A stretch of 64,000 nt of DNA from JAKLQR01 sp963753165 (GCA_963753165.1 CAVWBP010000009.1:1-64000); one strand, 5' to 3'. Positions 1 to 10,205 are shown, numbered from the stretch's first letter. Program-made: numbers and translations. The notes: generated by a model not told the origin, from the letters alone.

Positions 1-134
1 TCCATCGTGATCTTCTTCCCTCCAACCCGCGCCGCGACACCTTGATTGACTTCGAGTTTGTCGTTTTCCGTGGAGCAGCCGCTGATCATTGTCCCCACGA
101 TAACGAGCACCGTAACCAGAATCGTACATTTCAT
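1..134 (-). CDS. Lipoprotein, PpiC/SurA-like N-terminus (partial)
   Basis: The first 44 codons of a minus-strand gene that leaves the window at base 1. The start ATG is preceded by a strong GGAGG ribosome binding site at about 141-149. The protein opens with a short hydrophobic stretch ending in a lipobox (ISGC), so the mature protein should be a lipid-anchored envelope protein. The residues after the anchor (VAARVGGKKITM) resemble the start of the SurA/PpiC parvulin chaperone family, where a V-A-x-V-x-G-x-x-I-T pattern is common. That assignment is inference from a dozen residues. It follows manC by 30 bases and is probably co-transcribed with it. Confidence 0.6.
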   Translation of the reverse strand, partial: MKCTILVTVLVIVGTMISGCSTENDKLEVNQGVAARVGGKKITM

Positions 135-163
135 GCTACCGACCTCCTCAATCGGATTGCCTC

Positions 164-1233
164 CTATAACAAATCTTCTCTACCTTTACCCTCTATCAGC
201 TCGATAAGTTCCCGTACCCGCTGGCTCTGTCCACGCCTGCACACGAGCACGGTCGTACCGTCGACAACGACACAGAGATCATCGATCCCGGCGACTGCCG
301 TGACTCCGCCTGGATTGAACAATAGATTGCCGTGTGAATCAAGCGCTGCTGTTTCTCCCGCACCGATGTTACCTTCACCGTCCGGGGACATGATTTCGAA
401 CAGAGCGTCCCATGAACCGACATCGTTCCAGTCGAATGCGGCCGGAGCGACCAATACGTTATCGGCCTTTTCGAGTATGCCGTAATCGACGGATATCGCC
501 GGCGTCGCCGGATACGCATCCGCCGTCGTTTCAGCGCAGCGGGCCGTCCCGAGGGCGCCGGCGATTCGCTCGAGCGGCGCTATCCCTTCGGGCAGCAGCC
601 TCAACCAGGATGCAAGAAAAACCGATGGCCTCCAGATAAATATCCCGCTGTTCCAATAGAAATGTTCCTGCTGCACGTACACTGCGGCCTTTTCCTCGTC
701 CGGTTTTTCGTGGAATCGCTCGACGTGGTAAAAGGGTGTGCCGTCCTGCACCGCGGCCCGGGTCCCCGCCTCAATGTACCCGTACCCCGTGGCGGGACGG
801 TTGGGCGCAATACCGAAGGTTATGAGAACATCGGACCGAGCGGCTACATTTCCCGCCGCCGTGACGAGCTTCTCGAACACCGCATCATCACCGATGAGAT
901 GATCGGCGGGGCAGCACAGCAAAGGGGCATCCCCACCCGGGCACGCACCATCTCGGCCGCCACGGCGAGCGACGGAGCGGTGTTCCTGCCGACGGGTTCG
1001 GTGAAGATATTCTCTTCGGCGAGCTCCGGCAGTTCCTGCCGGACGAGCGGCAGCTGCTCATCGAGCGTCAAAAGTAAAATGCGTTCGGGTGGCATGAAGG
1101 CGGCGAGCCGGTCGTAGGTCAGCCGAATCATGCTGCCCGCGCCCGTGATATTGAGAAATTGCTTGGGTCGTTTGATCCTGCTGAACGGCCAGAACCGCTT
1201 CCCTTTGCCACCCGCCAGTATTACTGCGTACAC
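164..1233 (-). CDS. manC: Mannose-1-phosphate guanylyltransferase (frameshifted)
   Basis: Makes GDP-mannose from mannose-1-phosphate and GTP in the cytoplasm, for polysaccharide or glycan synthesis. The N-terminal part (844-1233) carries the nucleotidyltransferase signature GGKGKRFWPFSR followed by PKQFL and VGRNTAPSLA. The rest lies in another frame (164 to about 922) and continues with CCPADHLIGDD, GYGYIEAG and the family motif DWNDVGSWDAL. Joined across the shift at about 905-925 the protein is about 356 residues, normal for the short ManC class that lacks the C-terminal isomerase domain. The shift falls within a conserved stretch, so it is more likely a sequence error than a real break. 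The phosphomannomutase just upstream supplies its substrate. Confidence 0.85.
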
Positions 1234-1302
1234 GTTGTCACCTCGTGTTACCGACGAACACTTTCCGAACGTGAATGCGCCGATTCCTGCCGGTTTTCCG
1301 TT

Positions 1303-2672
1303 CTACCCGAGAAGTTGCGATGTGTCGACATACTCTCCGAGCACATCCGCGATATTCCGCTTGATATCCGACAGCGCCTCGACCGTTCGCGCCTCGAACC
1401 GGAGCACGAGCACGGGTTGCGTATTCGACGCCCGGACGAGGCCCCAGCCGCCGTCGAATTTCACGCGCGCGCCGTCGACGTCGATCACATCGTGCGTCTT
1501 CCTGAAGTGATCCCGCACCTCGCTGACGACGTCGAACTTGCGCGCATCTTCGCACGCGACACGTATCTCGGGGGTCGTTTCGTACCGCGCGAGATCTCCC
1601 AGAAGCGAGCTGCAGCGGCCGGGACTCCCGCGAAAGAATTTCGAGGAGCCGGCACGCGGCGTACAGCGCGTCGTCGTATCCAAGTAACGGTCCGCGAAGA
1701 AGATGTGGCCGCTCATCTCTCCCGCGAGCAGCGCGCCCGTTTCGCGCATCTTCTGCTTGATGAGCGAATGTCCCGTTTTCCACATGAGCGGCTTGCCGCC
1801 GTGCTTCGCGATATCCTCGATGAGGCTCTCCGAACATTTAACCTCGAAGATAATCGTCGCGCCGGGATGCTCCCGCAGCACGCCGCGGGCGAAAAGCGCG
1901 AGCAGGCGGTCTCCCCAGAGTATCCCCCGCGATCGTCGATGACGCCGATTCGGTCGCTGTCCCCGTCGAACGCAATGCCCAGCTCGAGCTTGTTCGCGAG
2001 CACGGCGGCCTTCAACGCAACGAGATTCTCGGGAACGGTCGGATCGGGATGATGATTGGGAAAAGTGCCGTCGGGCTCCATGAAGAGCTCGAGGGGATTC
2101 ACGCCGAGCTTCGCGAAAAGATCCCCCGTGACGAGCCCCGCGGTACCGTTCCCGCCGTCCACGGCGAAAGAGACGGGCCGCGCCAGCGCGACATTGCCCG
2201 CCACGTAGTCGATGAACTCGGCGGAGGCGATCCTGCCGGTGATGCGGCCGCCCCCCGGCTCCGGGAGATCGCCGAGAGCCGCGTCCCTGAGCTCGAGGAT
2301 ATCGGCGCCGTAGATCGTGCCTTCCCCGCGAAGCACCTTGAAACCGTTGAACTCGCTCGGATTGTGACTCGCCGTGATCATGACCCCGCCGCGGATACCC
2401 CACTTCTTCGCGGCGAAATAGAGTACCGGGGTCGGGACGACCCCGATATCGATAACCGAAACGCCCCCCCTTGTCAGTCCATCGGAGAGCGCATCGAAGA
2501 AGGAATCGCCGCTCGGGCGCACATCCCTGCCGACCACGGCCTCCCTGATGTTATCGCGCATAAAGGTAGCGGCCACGGCAAGGCCGAGCCGCCGCACGCG
2601 GTCCACCGTCAAATCGACGCCGACGACGCCTCTGATGTCGTACTCCCTGAAAATGTGCGCCGGTATGTTGAT
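1303..2672 (-). CDS. Phosphomannomutase/phosphoglucomutase (several frameshifts)
   Basis: Alpha-D-phosphohexomutase that interconverts the 6-phosphate and 1-phosphate of mannose or glucose. It supplies mannose-1-phosphate to ManC next door. Visible motifs in order: N-terminal IFREYDIRGVVG, the phosphoserine loop GGVMITASHNP, the metal-binding loop FDGDSDRIG, the sugar loop GEMSGHIFFADRY, and C-terminal phosphate-binding RASNTQP. About 456 residues once joined, as expected. The reading frame changes near 1915, near 1690 and near 1620. Upstream of the conserved IFREYDIRG there is no ATG in frame: an AGGAGG-like site sits just ahead of an ATC codon (2670-2672), which is probably a misread ATG. 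I place the start there. Confidence 0.85.
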
Positions 2673-2702
2673 ATCGGCCCTCCAGTTCCTGGAACGGCAG
2701 CG

Positions 2703-3146
2703 CTACTCCTTCACGACCCAGATCTTGACCGGAACTTCTACTTCGCGATGGAGCCGTACGGACACTGAATAGACGCCGAGCTTCTTGATCGGTTCCTCCA
2801 GCTCCACCTGCTTGTGGTCGATCGCGAATCCCTGGTTCGAAATCGCCTTCGCGATGTCGTGCCCCGTGACCGAGCCGTAGAGCTTGTCCTCTTCCCCCGC
2901 CTGAACGACGATCGTGCAAGAGAGCCCCTTCATCTTCTCGGCGAGTGCCTGAACGCCCTGTTTGAGCTTTGTGTCCCGTACGACGTGGAGACGGCTCTCT
3001 TCCTCGAGCACACGTCTTTGGCTCGGGGTTGAGGGGAGCGCGAGGCGCTTCGGGAACAGGAAGTTCCTCGCGTAGCCTTCCTTGACCTTGACGACGTCCC
3101 CCCGGTCCCCGAGACCCTGGATCTTCTGTTTGAGGATCACTTCCAT
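2703..3146 (-). CDS. rplI: 50S ribosomal protein L9
   Basis: Large-subunit protein that binds 23S rRNA near the L1 stalk base and helps keep the reading frame. This 147-residue protein is complete and is the only intact full-length protein gene in the first segment. It starts MEVILKQKIQGLGDRGD, the conserved N-terminal domain, with the family signature around GDVVKVKEGYARNFLFPKR. A long connecting helix follows, then the C-terminal domain (residues about 75-147). It is the last gene of the rpsF-rpsR-rplI set and is separated from rpsR by 12 bases. Confidence 0.97.
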   Translation of the reverse strand: MEVILKQKIQGLGDRGDVVKVKEGYARNFLFPKRLALPSTPSQRRVLEEESRLHVVRDTKLKQGVQALAEKMKGLSCTIVVQAGEEDKLYGSVTGHDIAKAISNQGFAIDHKQVELEEPIKKLGVYSVSVRLHREVEVPVKIWVVKE

Positions 3147-3158
3147 ATGACTCTCCCT

Positions 3159-3436
3159 TTAGCGAAAATACTCTCTCACGTAGGGCAGGAGGGCAATGGA
3201 GCGCGCACGCTTGATCGCCCTTGCGAGGAACCGCTGATGCCAGGCACAGGTTCCCGTGATTCGCCGAGGCGTCATCTTCCCGCGCTCGGTCATGAACCGG
3301 CTCAGGAACGATTGATCCTTGTAATCGATCGGGAGATCGTCCATGCAGAACCTGCACGGCTTGGTCGGCAGCAGCCGCTTCTCTTTTTCTTCCTCTTGTC
3401 GTTCTTTCTGTCGTTCCGCTTGTCGTTCATCGCCAT
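3159..3436 (-). CDS. rpsR: 30S ribosomal protein S18 (frameshifted)
   Basis: Small-subunit protein that pairs with S6 on the 16S rRNA platform. The C-terminal two thirds are clear: KPCRFCMDDLPIDYKD, then FMTERGKMTPRRITGTCAWHQRFLARAIKRAR and a terminal ALLPYVREYFR. The start ATG at 3434-3436 opens a lysine- and arginine-rich tail in a different frame (MAMNDKRNDRKNDKRKKK), so one base is missing or extra within the A-rich stretch at about 3385-3400. Basic N-terminal tails of this kind are normal for S18. About 92 residues once corrected. Confidence 0.9.
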
Positions 3437-3442
3437 GATTCC

Positions 3443-3772
3443 TCACTTCCCCTCTGCGGGCTGGTTTCGCCGCTTCAACCGGCTTCGGGCGCTCCTCGAC
3501 GACGATGAGATGGCGGACCACCGTTTCGTCGAACCGGAACACCCTGCCGAGCTCCTTGAGGATCTCGGCATCCCCGTGAAACGCATGAAGGTGTAATATC
3601 CTTCGAAGACCTTGTTGATCGGGTAGGCGAGCCTTCGCTTGCCCCACTGATCGACGCTCGTGACCTGACCCTTGCGTGCGGTGACAATCTCGCCGTACTT
3701 GACCGCTTTGTCCTTCACCGCTTGCTCGTCGAGGGTCGGGTTCAGAATGTAGATACACTCGTACGCCCGCAT
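3443..3772 (-). CDS. rpsF: 30S ribosomal protein S6 (frameshifted)
   Basis: Small-subunit protein that forms a heterodimer with S18. The N-terminal half reads MRAYECIYILNPTLDEQAVKD and KRRLAYPINKVFEGYYTFMRFTG, typical S6. Near 3590 the frame changes and the next part (EILKELGRVFRFDETVVRHLIVV) continues in another frame. A second shift near the end is needed to reach the stop at 3443-3445. About 110 residues. It is the first gene of the ribosomal set; the 134 bases before it may hold an autoregulatory leader. Confidence 0.9.
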   Translation of the reverse strand: MRAYECIYILNPTLDEQAVKDKAVKYGEIVTARKGQVTSVDQWGKRRLAYPINKVFEGYYTFMRFTGMPRSSRSSAGCSGSTKRWSAISSSSRSARSRLKRRNQPAEGK

Positions 3773-3906
3773 AGATGGGATCCTCCCTTCGGACTTGAAA
3801 TGGCCTTCATCGAACGGTATACCCGCCGTGAAGGCACGGGATTAAATACGGCTGCTGACGCTTCCGCCGTAAGTGCTTGATAATATAACATGGAGAGGGG
3901 GAACGG
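3773..3906 (-). promoter_or_regulatory. rpsF upstream leader, possible S6:S18 regulatory RNA
   Basis: The 134-base gap between pth and rpsF is the only sizeable gap in this gene string. On the minus strand it has an AT-rich promoter-like patch (TTATATTATCAAG, about 3883-3895), then a small hairpin CCGTG-CCTT-CACGG followed by CGGGTATACC, then a GGGAGGA ribosome binding site. rpsF leaders in many bacteria bind the S6:S18 dimer through a short hairpin. Whether this one matches that motif is a guess from position and shape only. Confidence 0.35.
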
Positions 3907-4509
3907 TCAAGGGGAGCCTGCGGATCTAATCCGCCGCTCCTCCCGCCGGACGTCATACCGCCGCATCGCGGCGTCGAGATTCTGCGGGACAGCCGTCTCG
4001 ATCGCGTCCACCGCCGTCTCGACTCATCCCTGTCCACCGCCTCGCGCTCCTCCGGGAGGAAGTCGGACAGAACGAACTCCACCCAATCGACGCCTAGAGG
4101 CGCGGAGCCGATGCCGATGCGGAGCCTCGGAAAATCCCGGTGCCGAGATGCTCGACGAGTGGAATCGAGACCCTTGTGTCCCCCGCTTCCCCCCCGCGGA
4201 CGGAGCCTGAGCGCCCCGAGGGGAAGATTCAGGTCGTCGCACACGGCGAGGAGCTCGGAGGGAGATGCGCCTCGGTGCTTCGCGAGCGCCGCGCCCGATT
4301 CGTTCATCCAGGTGAGGGGCTTGATGAGAGTAACCGCGCGGCCGGCCACGCGCCAGAGCGCGACATCGGCGGGACCCGCCGCGGCGACGCCATGAGAGAG
4401 AATGGCGCTCCGATAAGACATCGAGCGCCATGAATCCGAGATTATGCCTGTTCGAGCTGTATCGCGGGCCCGGATTGCCGAGCCCGGATACGATAGCGAC
4501 CTCCGACAT
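3907..4509 (-). CDS. pth: Peptidyl-tRNA hydrolase (frameshifted)
   Basis: Cleaves peptidyl-tRNAs that drop off the ribosome, recycling tRNA. The start gives VSGLGNPGPRYSSNRHNLGFMALD, including the conserved Asn and the catalytic His of the family. After a frame change near 4400 the sequence continues GRAVTLIKPLTWMNESGAAL, CDDLNLPLGALRLRPRGGSGGHKGL and RLRIGIG, then FVLSDFLPEE. A further shift near 4020 gives a helical C-terminus (AVDAIETAVPQNLDAAMRRY) ending at 3907. About 200 residues in all, normal for bacterial Pth. It starts 10 bases after the rplY stop, an arrangement common in bacteria. Confidence 0.88.
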
Positions 4510-4518
4510 GGAGAATCA

Positions 4519-5253
4519 CTATTTCCCTTTCTTGTCTTTTTTCTCTTCCTTCTCTTTGCCCTTTTCTTTGCCCTTCTCCTTGCCCTTTCCCTCTTCCGCT
4601 TCCTCTCCGCCTTCCCTCTCCGCCCTCCGCGCCTCTCCGCCGGAGCAGCGGCGGCGGGAGCGCCCGGTTCCGGAACGAGAACCTCGAGCTTCTTCGGCGG
4701 GGAAACGTGCGCGAGCGTCACATGCGGATCGTCGAGATCTCGAGGGATCGTAGGCTCAATGAGATCGGATACATGCACCGAATGACCGATCTCGAGGTGC
4801 GATATGTCTATCGAGACCTTCTCCGGTATCTCCATCGGCTTCACGTTGAGGGTGATCTCCCGGATGCCGTGATCGAGAACGCCCCCCGTCCTTGACGCCC
4901 TTCGCCGCGCCGGCGAGATCGATGGGCACGCCGATATGAAGCTTCTCGTCTATCGAGATCCTCTGGAGATCCATATGGAGGACGTCACCCGACACCGGGT
5001 GATGCTGGATGTCACGCACGAGCGTGAGAATCGTTCCCTCGCTCGAACCATCGATAGTGAGGCTCAGGATCATGTGCTCGCTCGCCGCCGTATGCAGGAT
5101 GTGCCAGATGTCCTTCTGGAAACGGCGAGCGGACACGGGCTCGCGCTTGTGCCCGTACAGGATCGCGGGATTCTCCCCTGAAGCGCGGAGACGTTTTGCG
5201 CCTTCCTTGCCGGCTCCCTCGCGCAGGTGCGAATTCAGTTTCGGCTTCTCCAT
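4519..5253 (-). CDS. rplY: 50S ribosomal protein L25/general stress protein Ctc (frameshifted)
   Basis: Binds 5S rRNA in the large subunit. The start MEKPKLNSHLREGAGKEGAKRLRASG sits behind a GGAGG site, followed by the L25 core (NPAILYGHKREP, LVRDIQHHPVSGDVLHMDL, GVPIDLAGAAKGV). The long C-terminal TL5-type domain continues in another frame after about 4890 (PEKVSIDISHLEIGHSVHVSDL). The protein ends in an unusual low-complexity tail of Gly-Lys-Glu-Lys repeats, about 25 residues, before the TAG at 4519-4521. About 244 residues; L25 proteins of the Ctc class often carry acidic or charged tails. Confidence 0.88.
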
Positions 5254-5267
5254 AATTTCCTCCAACG

Positions 5268-6198
5268 TTACGCAAAGAGATTGCTGATCGATTCTCCCGT
5301 GTGGATTCGACGTATCGCCTCGCCGAGAAGCGGCGACACGTCGAGGACCTTGATCTTGCTGCACGGCAGCCCGTCCCTGAGGGGAATCGAGTTCGTCACG
5401 ACGACTTCCTCGATGGGCGATTGCTCGATCCTCGCGAACGCATCCCCGGAAAAAACGGGGTGCGTGGCGGCGGCGATAACCTCCGCGCGCCGCGGCCTTC
5501 AACGCCTGGGCGGCCTGGGTTATGGTGCCGGCCGTGCTTATGATATCGTCAAGTATGATGATGTCGCTGCCGGCCACCTCTCCTATCACGTTCATGACTT
5601 CTGACTCATCGGCACCGGTCCTGCGCTTGTCGACGATCGCGAGGTTCGCGTTGAGTCTCTTGGCGAAGGCCCTGCCCATCTTGATCCCGCCGACATCCGG
5701 CGAAACTACGGTAAGGTCACGGAATTTTTTCTCCCTAATATATTCAAGCATCACCGGCGCCGCAAAAAGATTATCGACCTGGATGTCAAAAAATCCCTGT
5801 ATCTGGGCAGCGTGCAGCTCGAGCGCCAGGACCCTGTGGGCTCCGGCCGTCTCGATCAGGTTGGCGACGAGCTTGGCCGTTATCGGCACGCGGGGCTGGT
5901 CTTTCCTGTCCTGCCTGGCGTAGCCGTAATACGGCATGACCGCCGTTATCCGGTTGGCCGAGGCTCGGTAACAGGCGTCTATCATGATAAGAAGCTCAAG
6001 AAGATTATCGGCCGGCGGAAGGGTCGGCTGGATGATAAATACATCCATGCCCCTGATATTCTCGTGGATATTTACGCGGATCTCCCCGTCGGAAAACCTG
6101 CCGACTTCGACATCGCAGAGCTTCCTGCCAAGATATGAGGCTATCCTTCCGGAGAGTTCCGTGTTGGCGTTCCCGCTCATCAATGTAACCAGATCCAT
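5268..6198 (-). CDS. prs: Ribose-phosphate pyrophosphokinase (frameshifted near 3' end)
   Basis: Makes PRPP from ribose-5-phosphate and ATP for nucleotide, histidine, tryptophan and NAD synthesis. It begins MDLVTLMSGNANTELS behind a GGAGGAA site. Visible landmarks: the ATP loop region RFSDGEIRV, the family signature around ARQDRKDQPRVPITAKL and LELHAAQIQGFFDI, the flexible-loop region SPDVGGIKMGRAFAKRL, and the PRPP loop DIIILDDIISTAGTI. After about 5475 the frame shifts; the expected end (IHTGESISNLFA) is readable in another frame, ending at 5268. About 310 residues, as usual. The rplY start follows 14 bases after the stop. Confidence 0.92.
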
Positions 6199-6271
6199 CT
6201 TCGCTGTTCCTCCGACTTCGATGTTTCTGCGAAAAAAAAGTGACCTGGCCGGCCACCGATCCACCCATGAA

Positions 6272-6345
6272 TGGTTGGGGCGGGAGGATTCGAACCTCCG
6301 ATCCAGGAACCAAAATCCTGTGTCTTGCCGCTTGACGACGCCCCA
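6272..6345 (-). tRNA. tRNA-Gln (anticodon TTG), with encoded CCA
   Basis: A 74-base cloverleaf on the minus strand. The acceptor stem TGGGGCG pairs with CGCCCCA, followed by discriminator A and an encoded CCA (6272-6274). The anticodon stem CAGGA/TCCTG closes a seven-base loop TTTTGGT, giving anticodon TTG. The T arm carries GGTTCGAATCC. It lies just upstream of prs, a position seen in several bacterial groups. It is the last clearly bacterial feature of the first segment. Confidence 0.95.
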
Positions 6346-6624
6346 TTCATTTACAATCGTTTAGCTTTGTTCGACCGCCTCACTCCCTCGACATTTCTAC
6401 ACCGACTTCCGTCGCCATTTTCTCTTTTTCTTTCTCGAACGCAACAATGATCTGTCGACGCAAGCTAGTGACCCAGGACCCAAGAGTGCAGCGTGGACAG
6501 CACACTCAACGCCAGGCCCAGAGGAGTACGGTTCTGGTGCACATCGTTAGCGCCCGAGCACACAACCCCACTGTCATCCTCCCCACAGCTCTTTTCACCT
6601 CATTGCGACCCTGTCCTTGGCGCC
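6346..6624. other. Junction between bacterial and diatom DNA
   Basis: No gene is visible here. Left of it is a bacterial tRNA with encoded CCA; right of it is a eukaryotic gene with a spliceosomal intron. A C/T-rich stretch at about 6365-6440 would fit a eukaryotic 5' region, so the break most likely falls between 6350 and 6440. No vector, transposon end or repeat marks it. Confidence 0.7.
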
Positions 6625-9600
6625 ATGTGGAATGGAGGCCGTAGTAGTCAAGAGGAAGACGCAGAGGACGACCCCGACAGCCGCACCCGGCTAGCTGCGT
6701 CTGCCTTGGCTGCCTACGCCAATGCTGATCCTAACTATAGATATGACCCGGCACAGTACGCTTCTTCCAACCCGTTGCTCTCCCAGTACGGCTCCCAGCA
6801 GTACCAGGCGGTCGAGGCTCTTCGGCGCCAGGAGGAGATACGCCAACAGGCTCTCTTACAGGCATTGCAGACGCGTCAAGAGTTGCATGAGCTAGAATAT
6901 GCGCGGCGTTTGCAACAACAGGCTGCCGCGAATCTTGCTCAGCGACAAGATGCCTTTGCTAGTCGACAGCAGGAGGGAACAATGTATGAAGCCAACGCAG
7001 ACAAAGAGCCCTATCGCTCCAACCTCAAGACTGGGGAAGGGAAAGAAGGACAGGAGTCACGGCCACCAGAGCCAATGGAGGTTGATAACGAGCGAGGGTT
7101 GAAACCGGCCCTCCATGTGTCTCGTGGCAAACCAGAGGCCGTAGCGACTGCCTTGGCCGCGGCTCGGATTCGCAAGGAAAACGAGGAAGAAGTCGCCACG
7201 GCAGTGGCCGTGGCTGATGATTCTGTGGAAGCCCAAGCTCAGGCAGAAGTGGCCGTAGCCGCGCCTCTGGAAACTCCAAAGAAAAAGAAAGCCAAAAGAA
7301 AGGCGGCGGCGACCACACCTAGATCCAGGAAGAAGTCGCCCGCTCCTTCTTCTGGACCAACTTTGGATGATCCAGTCCCTCCCATAACAAGTGTGGAGTA
7401 TGAGAACGTCGAGGCTCTCATGGAGCAGTTTTGTCGAGTACCCTTGTTAGCTGAATTCAGTCGTCCTGTGTCACTCCTGCATCCCGAAGTGAGTATTCAA
7501 GGCAAAGACGCGTGTATCATATGCTTGCCAATCAACACTAACATTGCTATCTTGGATGCTCGTCGCTTCACTTCAGTTGGTTCCTGTGTATTCCAAAATC
7601 GTTTCACACCCTATCGACTTGGGACGCGTCTGCCGGAACATCCGTCGTCGCCAGTATCGAGACACAAGAGCTATCCGTCTCGACATGTGGCGGATCTTCA
7701 CCAACTGCATCAAGTACCATACGCATCCTCACAACAAAGACAATGCAGTGCCCTCCTTTGTTTCCATTGCACTGCATCTCCGTGATTACTTCAATGCTCT
7801 ATGGGAAGAATATATGCTACCATCCGACCCTCCCGCTGTCCCGATAGCCAAGTCGCCGCGAGTACATTCATCCGACACCACGGCAGCCTTTGCCAAGAGA
7901 GAGAATCACCGCAAGAAGCGAATGGCCACTACGGGTGCAACCATGTTAAGTGAACGTTGTATGGAAAAGACCGCTAATGCAATTCGCAAGTTCATCGAAA
8001 TGGAAGGACGTGTTGACAAGTTGGATGCCGACGGCATATTTGGTGACGAAGACATGGATGATGAAGGAGATATGGACGAGGTGGTTGAAAACTTGCAGAC
8101 CCTGCAAAGGCGCATTGCTGATATGGCAAGAGACGAAGAAGATTACAGCGTTGAAGAGCTCGATAAAGATATGAGGAAGTGCTACATGGGCGACTTGTTT
8201 GAGTCAAAACCATCTCTCAGGATCAAGGTAGCCCACAGAATCGATCGCTTACTGGGCAAGATCATTGTCAATATCTATGAAGCTAACAGTCGCGGAGTGA
8301 ACCAGTCCAGCATATGGGGATGCATGGCAGCTGCTATTTGGGCGAGAGAAAGCAGCAAAAAGCCCTACTGGCCAGCTCTTGTGCTCGGAATCATGGCTCC
8401 AGACGATCAGAAGGAAGATTGGCACACTGCCCTGACCGAGCGAAACGAAAAACGATTTCCTGAGAAACTTCGCACTGATCTTCAGGCTGCAAAGCGGAGA
8501 GCAGAGCTAGCAATCCGTCGACAGAATGCTGGAACATCGGAACAGATGAGCTATTTTCTCGTCGAGTTCATGGGCACGCACGAGTTCATCTGGGTTAAGG
8601 AGTCTGACATGATCGAAAGCTTTGATCCTGACGTTGATCCAAACCAGAGCGTTGCTGCTGGTAATGTGACGAAGAAGAAGCGATCGTCGAGGAGTAATGA
8701 TGTGCTTCGGCTCCCAAACCTTTACAGATGCTCTCGAGGAAGGCAGGTGGGCACTAGAGGAGTTTGAGCTACAGCTTAGTGACACTTGTGGCGATCTACT
8801 CGAAGAAGATGAAGATGACGAGCAAGAGACGAATTATAGCTACGCAGTCTTGTGTCAATCGGACGATGAAGCGGATGGAGAAGACTCGGATCGTGACACG
8901 GGCGCTGAGAGTAGGAAAAATGATATGACCGTATCCGAGACCGAGGAGACAAATGAACTGCTTGCCACTGAAGGCCTTCTAGACTTTTCCGCGGCCGGAC
9001 GAAAGAATGCAAAGAAAAGAACTGCAGAAAGAAAGAAGCGAAAGGCGGACGCGGAGAAGGCAGCACAAAAGAAAGAAAAGTCTGCAAGAAAAACAAAGCA
9101 GACGAAAATCCCAAAGAGAAGCCAGAAATCCAAGACAGTTTCAGGGCGCGAGAAGGAAAAGGAAGAGAAACGCGAGCAGCGAGAGCTGGAACGGCGAAGA
9201 AAGAAACGTGCTCGCGAGCGCGACCGAGTGCTGAAGGAGGAGTCGCGGAAGAAGAAAAGGCGGTTGTCTGGAGAGCCTTCAGGGAAGAATCGGTCCAAGT
9301 CGGGCATTTTTGACAAAGGTGGCCGCGCAAGTGCCATTGTCAAAGCATACTTGATGAGGATAGCGAAAAAAGAGGACATGAAGAGCCTTGGTATGGCTGG
9401 CGTGATGACAGTTCCTGCGGCACAGGTAGACTCCACTGGCCTGTTGGGCATGGCCCTTGCATTCCGGGCTGCAGCAGGCGAACTTGCTATGCCCGAGAGC
9501 GGCGAGCCGGTGTCAAAGATGAAACCGTGGGAGGACGTGGATGTGGCCAGCCAAATTAAGGCGGAAGATAGAGTGCAGAATTTGACGAAAAAGAAGTTGC

Positions 9601-10205
9601 TTCTCGAAGAAGAAATCAAGAGGATAAAAGCAGCAACTCAGCGGAGAAAAGATCTTACAGACGCTGCAACCAAGGAGAGACAACAGATGGAGGCACAGGT
9701 TGCCGCAAATGATAAGGAAGCAAGGAAGACGTCATTGAAGAAGCGAAAGAAAGCTGCCAAAGCCGAGCCTAAGGGCGATGGTGCCACAAGCAACGGCAAA
9801 AAAGAAATCCCAGCGACGGAGAACGAAGAAGAGAAGCAGGAGCCTGTCGTTGTGCTATCAAAGGATATAGAATCGGTGGAGCCTGGCGTTTCATCGAAGG
9901 AAAACGGAGCGTCAGACGGAGTTGTCTCTCTAAAGGAAAACGGAACGGAAAAGGCCCTTGTCTCTTCAAAAGAAAACGAAACGGTGGAGCCGGTTGATTC
10001 GTCAAAGGAGAACGGAGTGCAACACAAAGGGGAGAATTTGAGCACTAGAAGTCCTGATGGAAAGCAATCATGTTCGAATTATGATAAGCAAGATGTCGAT
10101 AGCAAGGGAAGGGTCGATGTTGTTGTGGCTTGCGCGTCGGAGGAAAACACAGCTGTCACTGGCGACCTTGAAGATACTGATACCAGTAAGGTTGCGGCTA
10201 AGTAG
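6625..10205 (+). CDS. Bromodomain-PWWP chromatin protein (one intron, one apparent frameshift)
   Basis: A large nuclear protein. The first ATG in frame is at 6625 (MWNGGRSSQEED). The N-terminus is Gln- and Ala-rich with a coiled-coil stretch (about residues 65-115), then a basic Lys-rich patch (KKKKAKRKAAATTPRSRKK). An intron at 7489-7576 (GTGAGT...TTCAG) joins LLHPE to LVPVYSKIV. A bromodomain follows (VSHPIDLGRVCRNI, FTNCIKYHTHPHN, FNALWEEY), which reads acetyl-lysine. Then a PWWP-like domain (IWARESSKKPYWPALVLG ... FLVEFMGTHEFIWVKESDMIESF), which usually binds methylated nucleosomes. Near 8690-8700 the frame changes by one base to TFTDALEEGRWALEEFE, probably a sequence error. The C-terminal 450 residues are charged coiled coil ending in several Ser-Lys-Glu-Asn repeats. 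Confidence 0.8.

Noticed and set aside
164..6198. Reading the broken housekeeping genes as genuine pseudogenes
   Set aside because: They include single-copy essential genes (rpsF, rpsR, prs, pth) whose conserved motifs are all kept across the shifts, which points to consensus errors.
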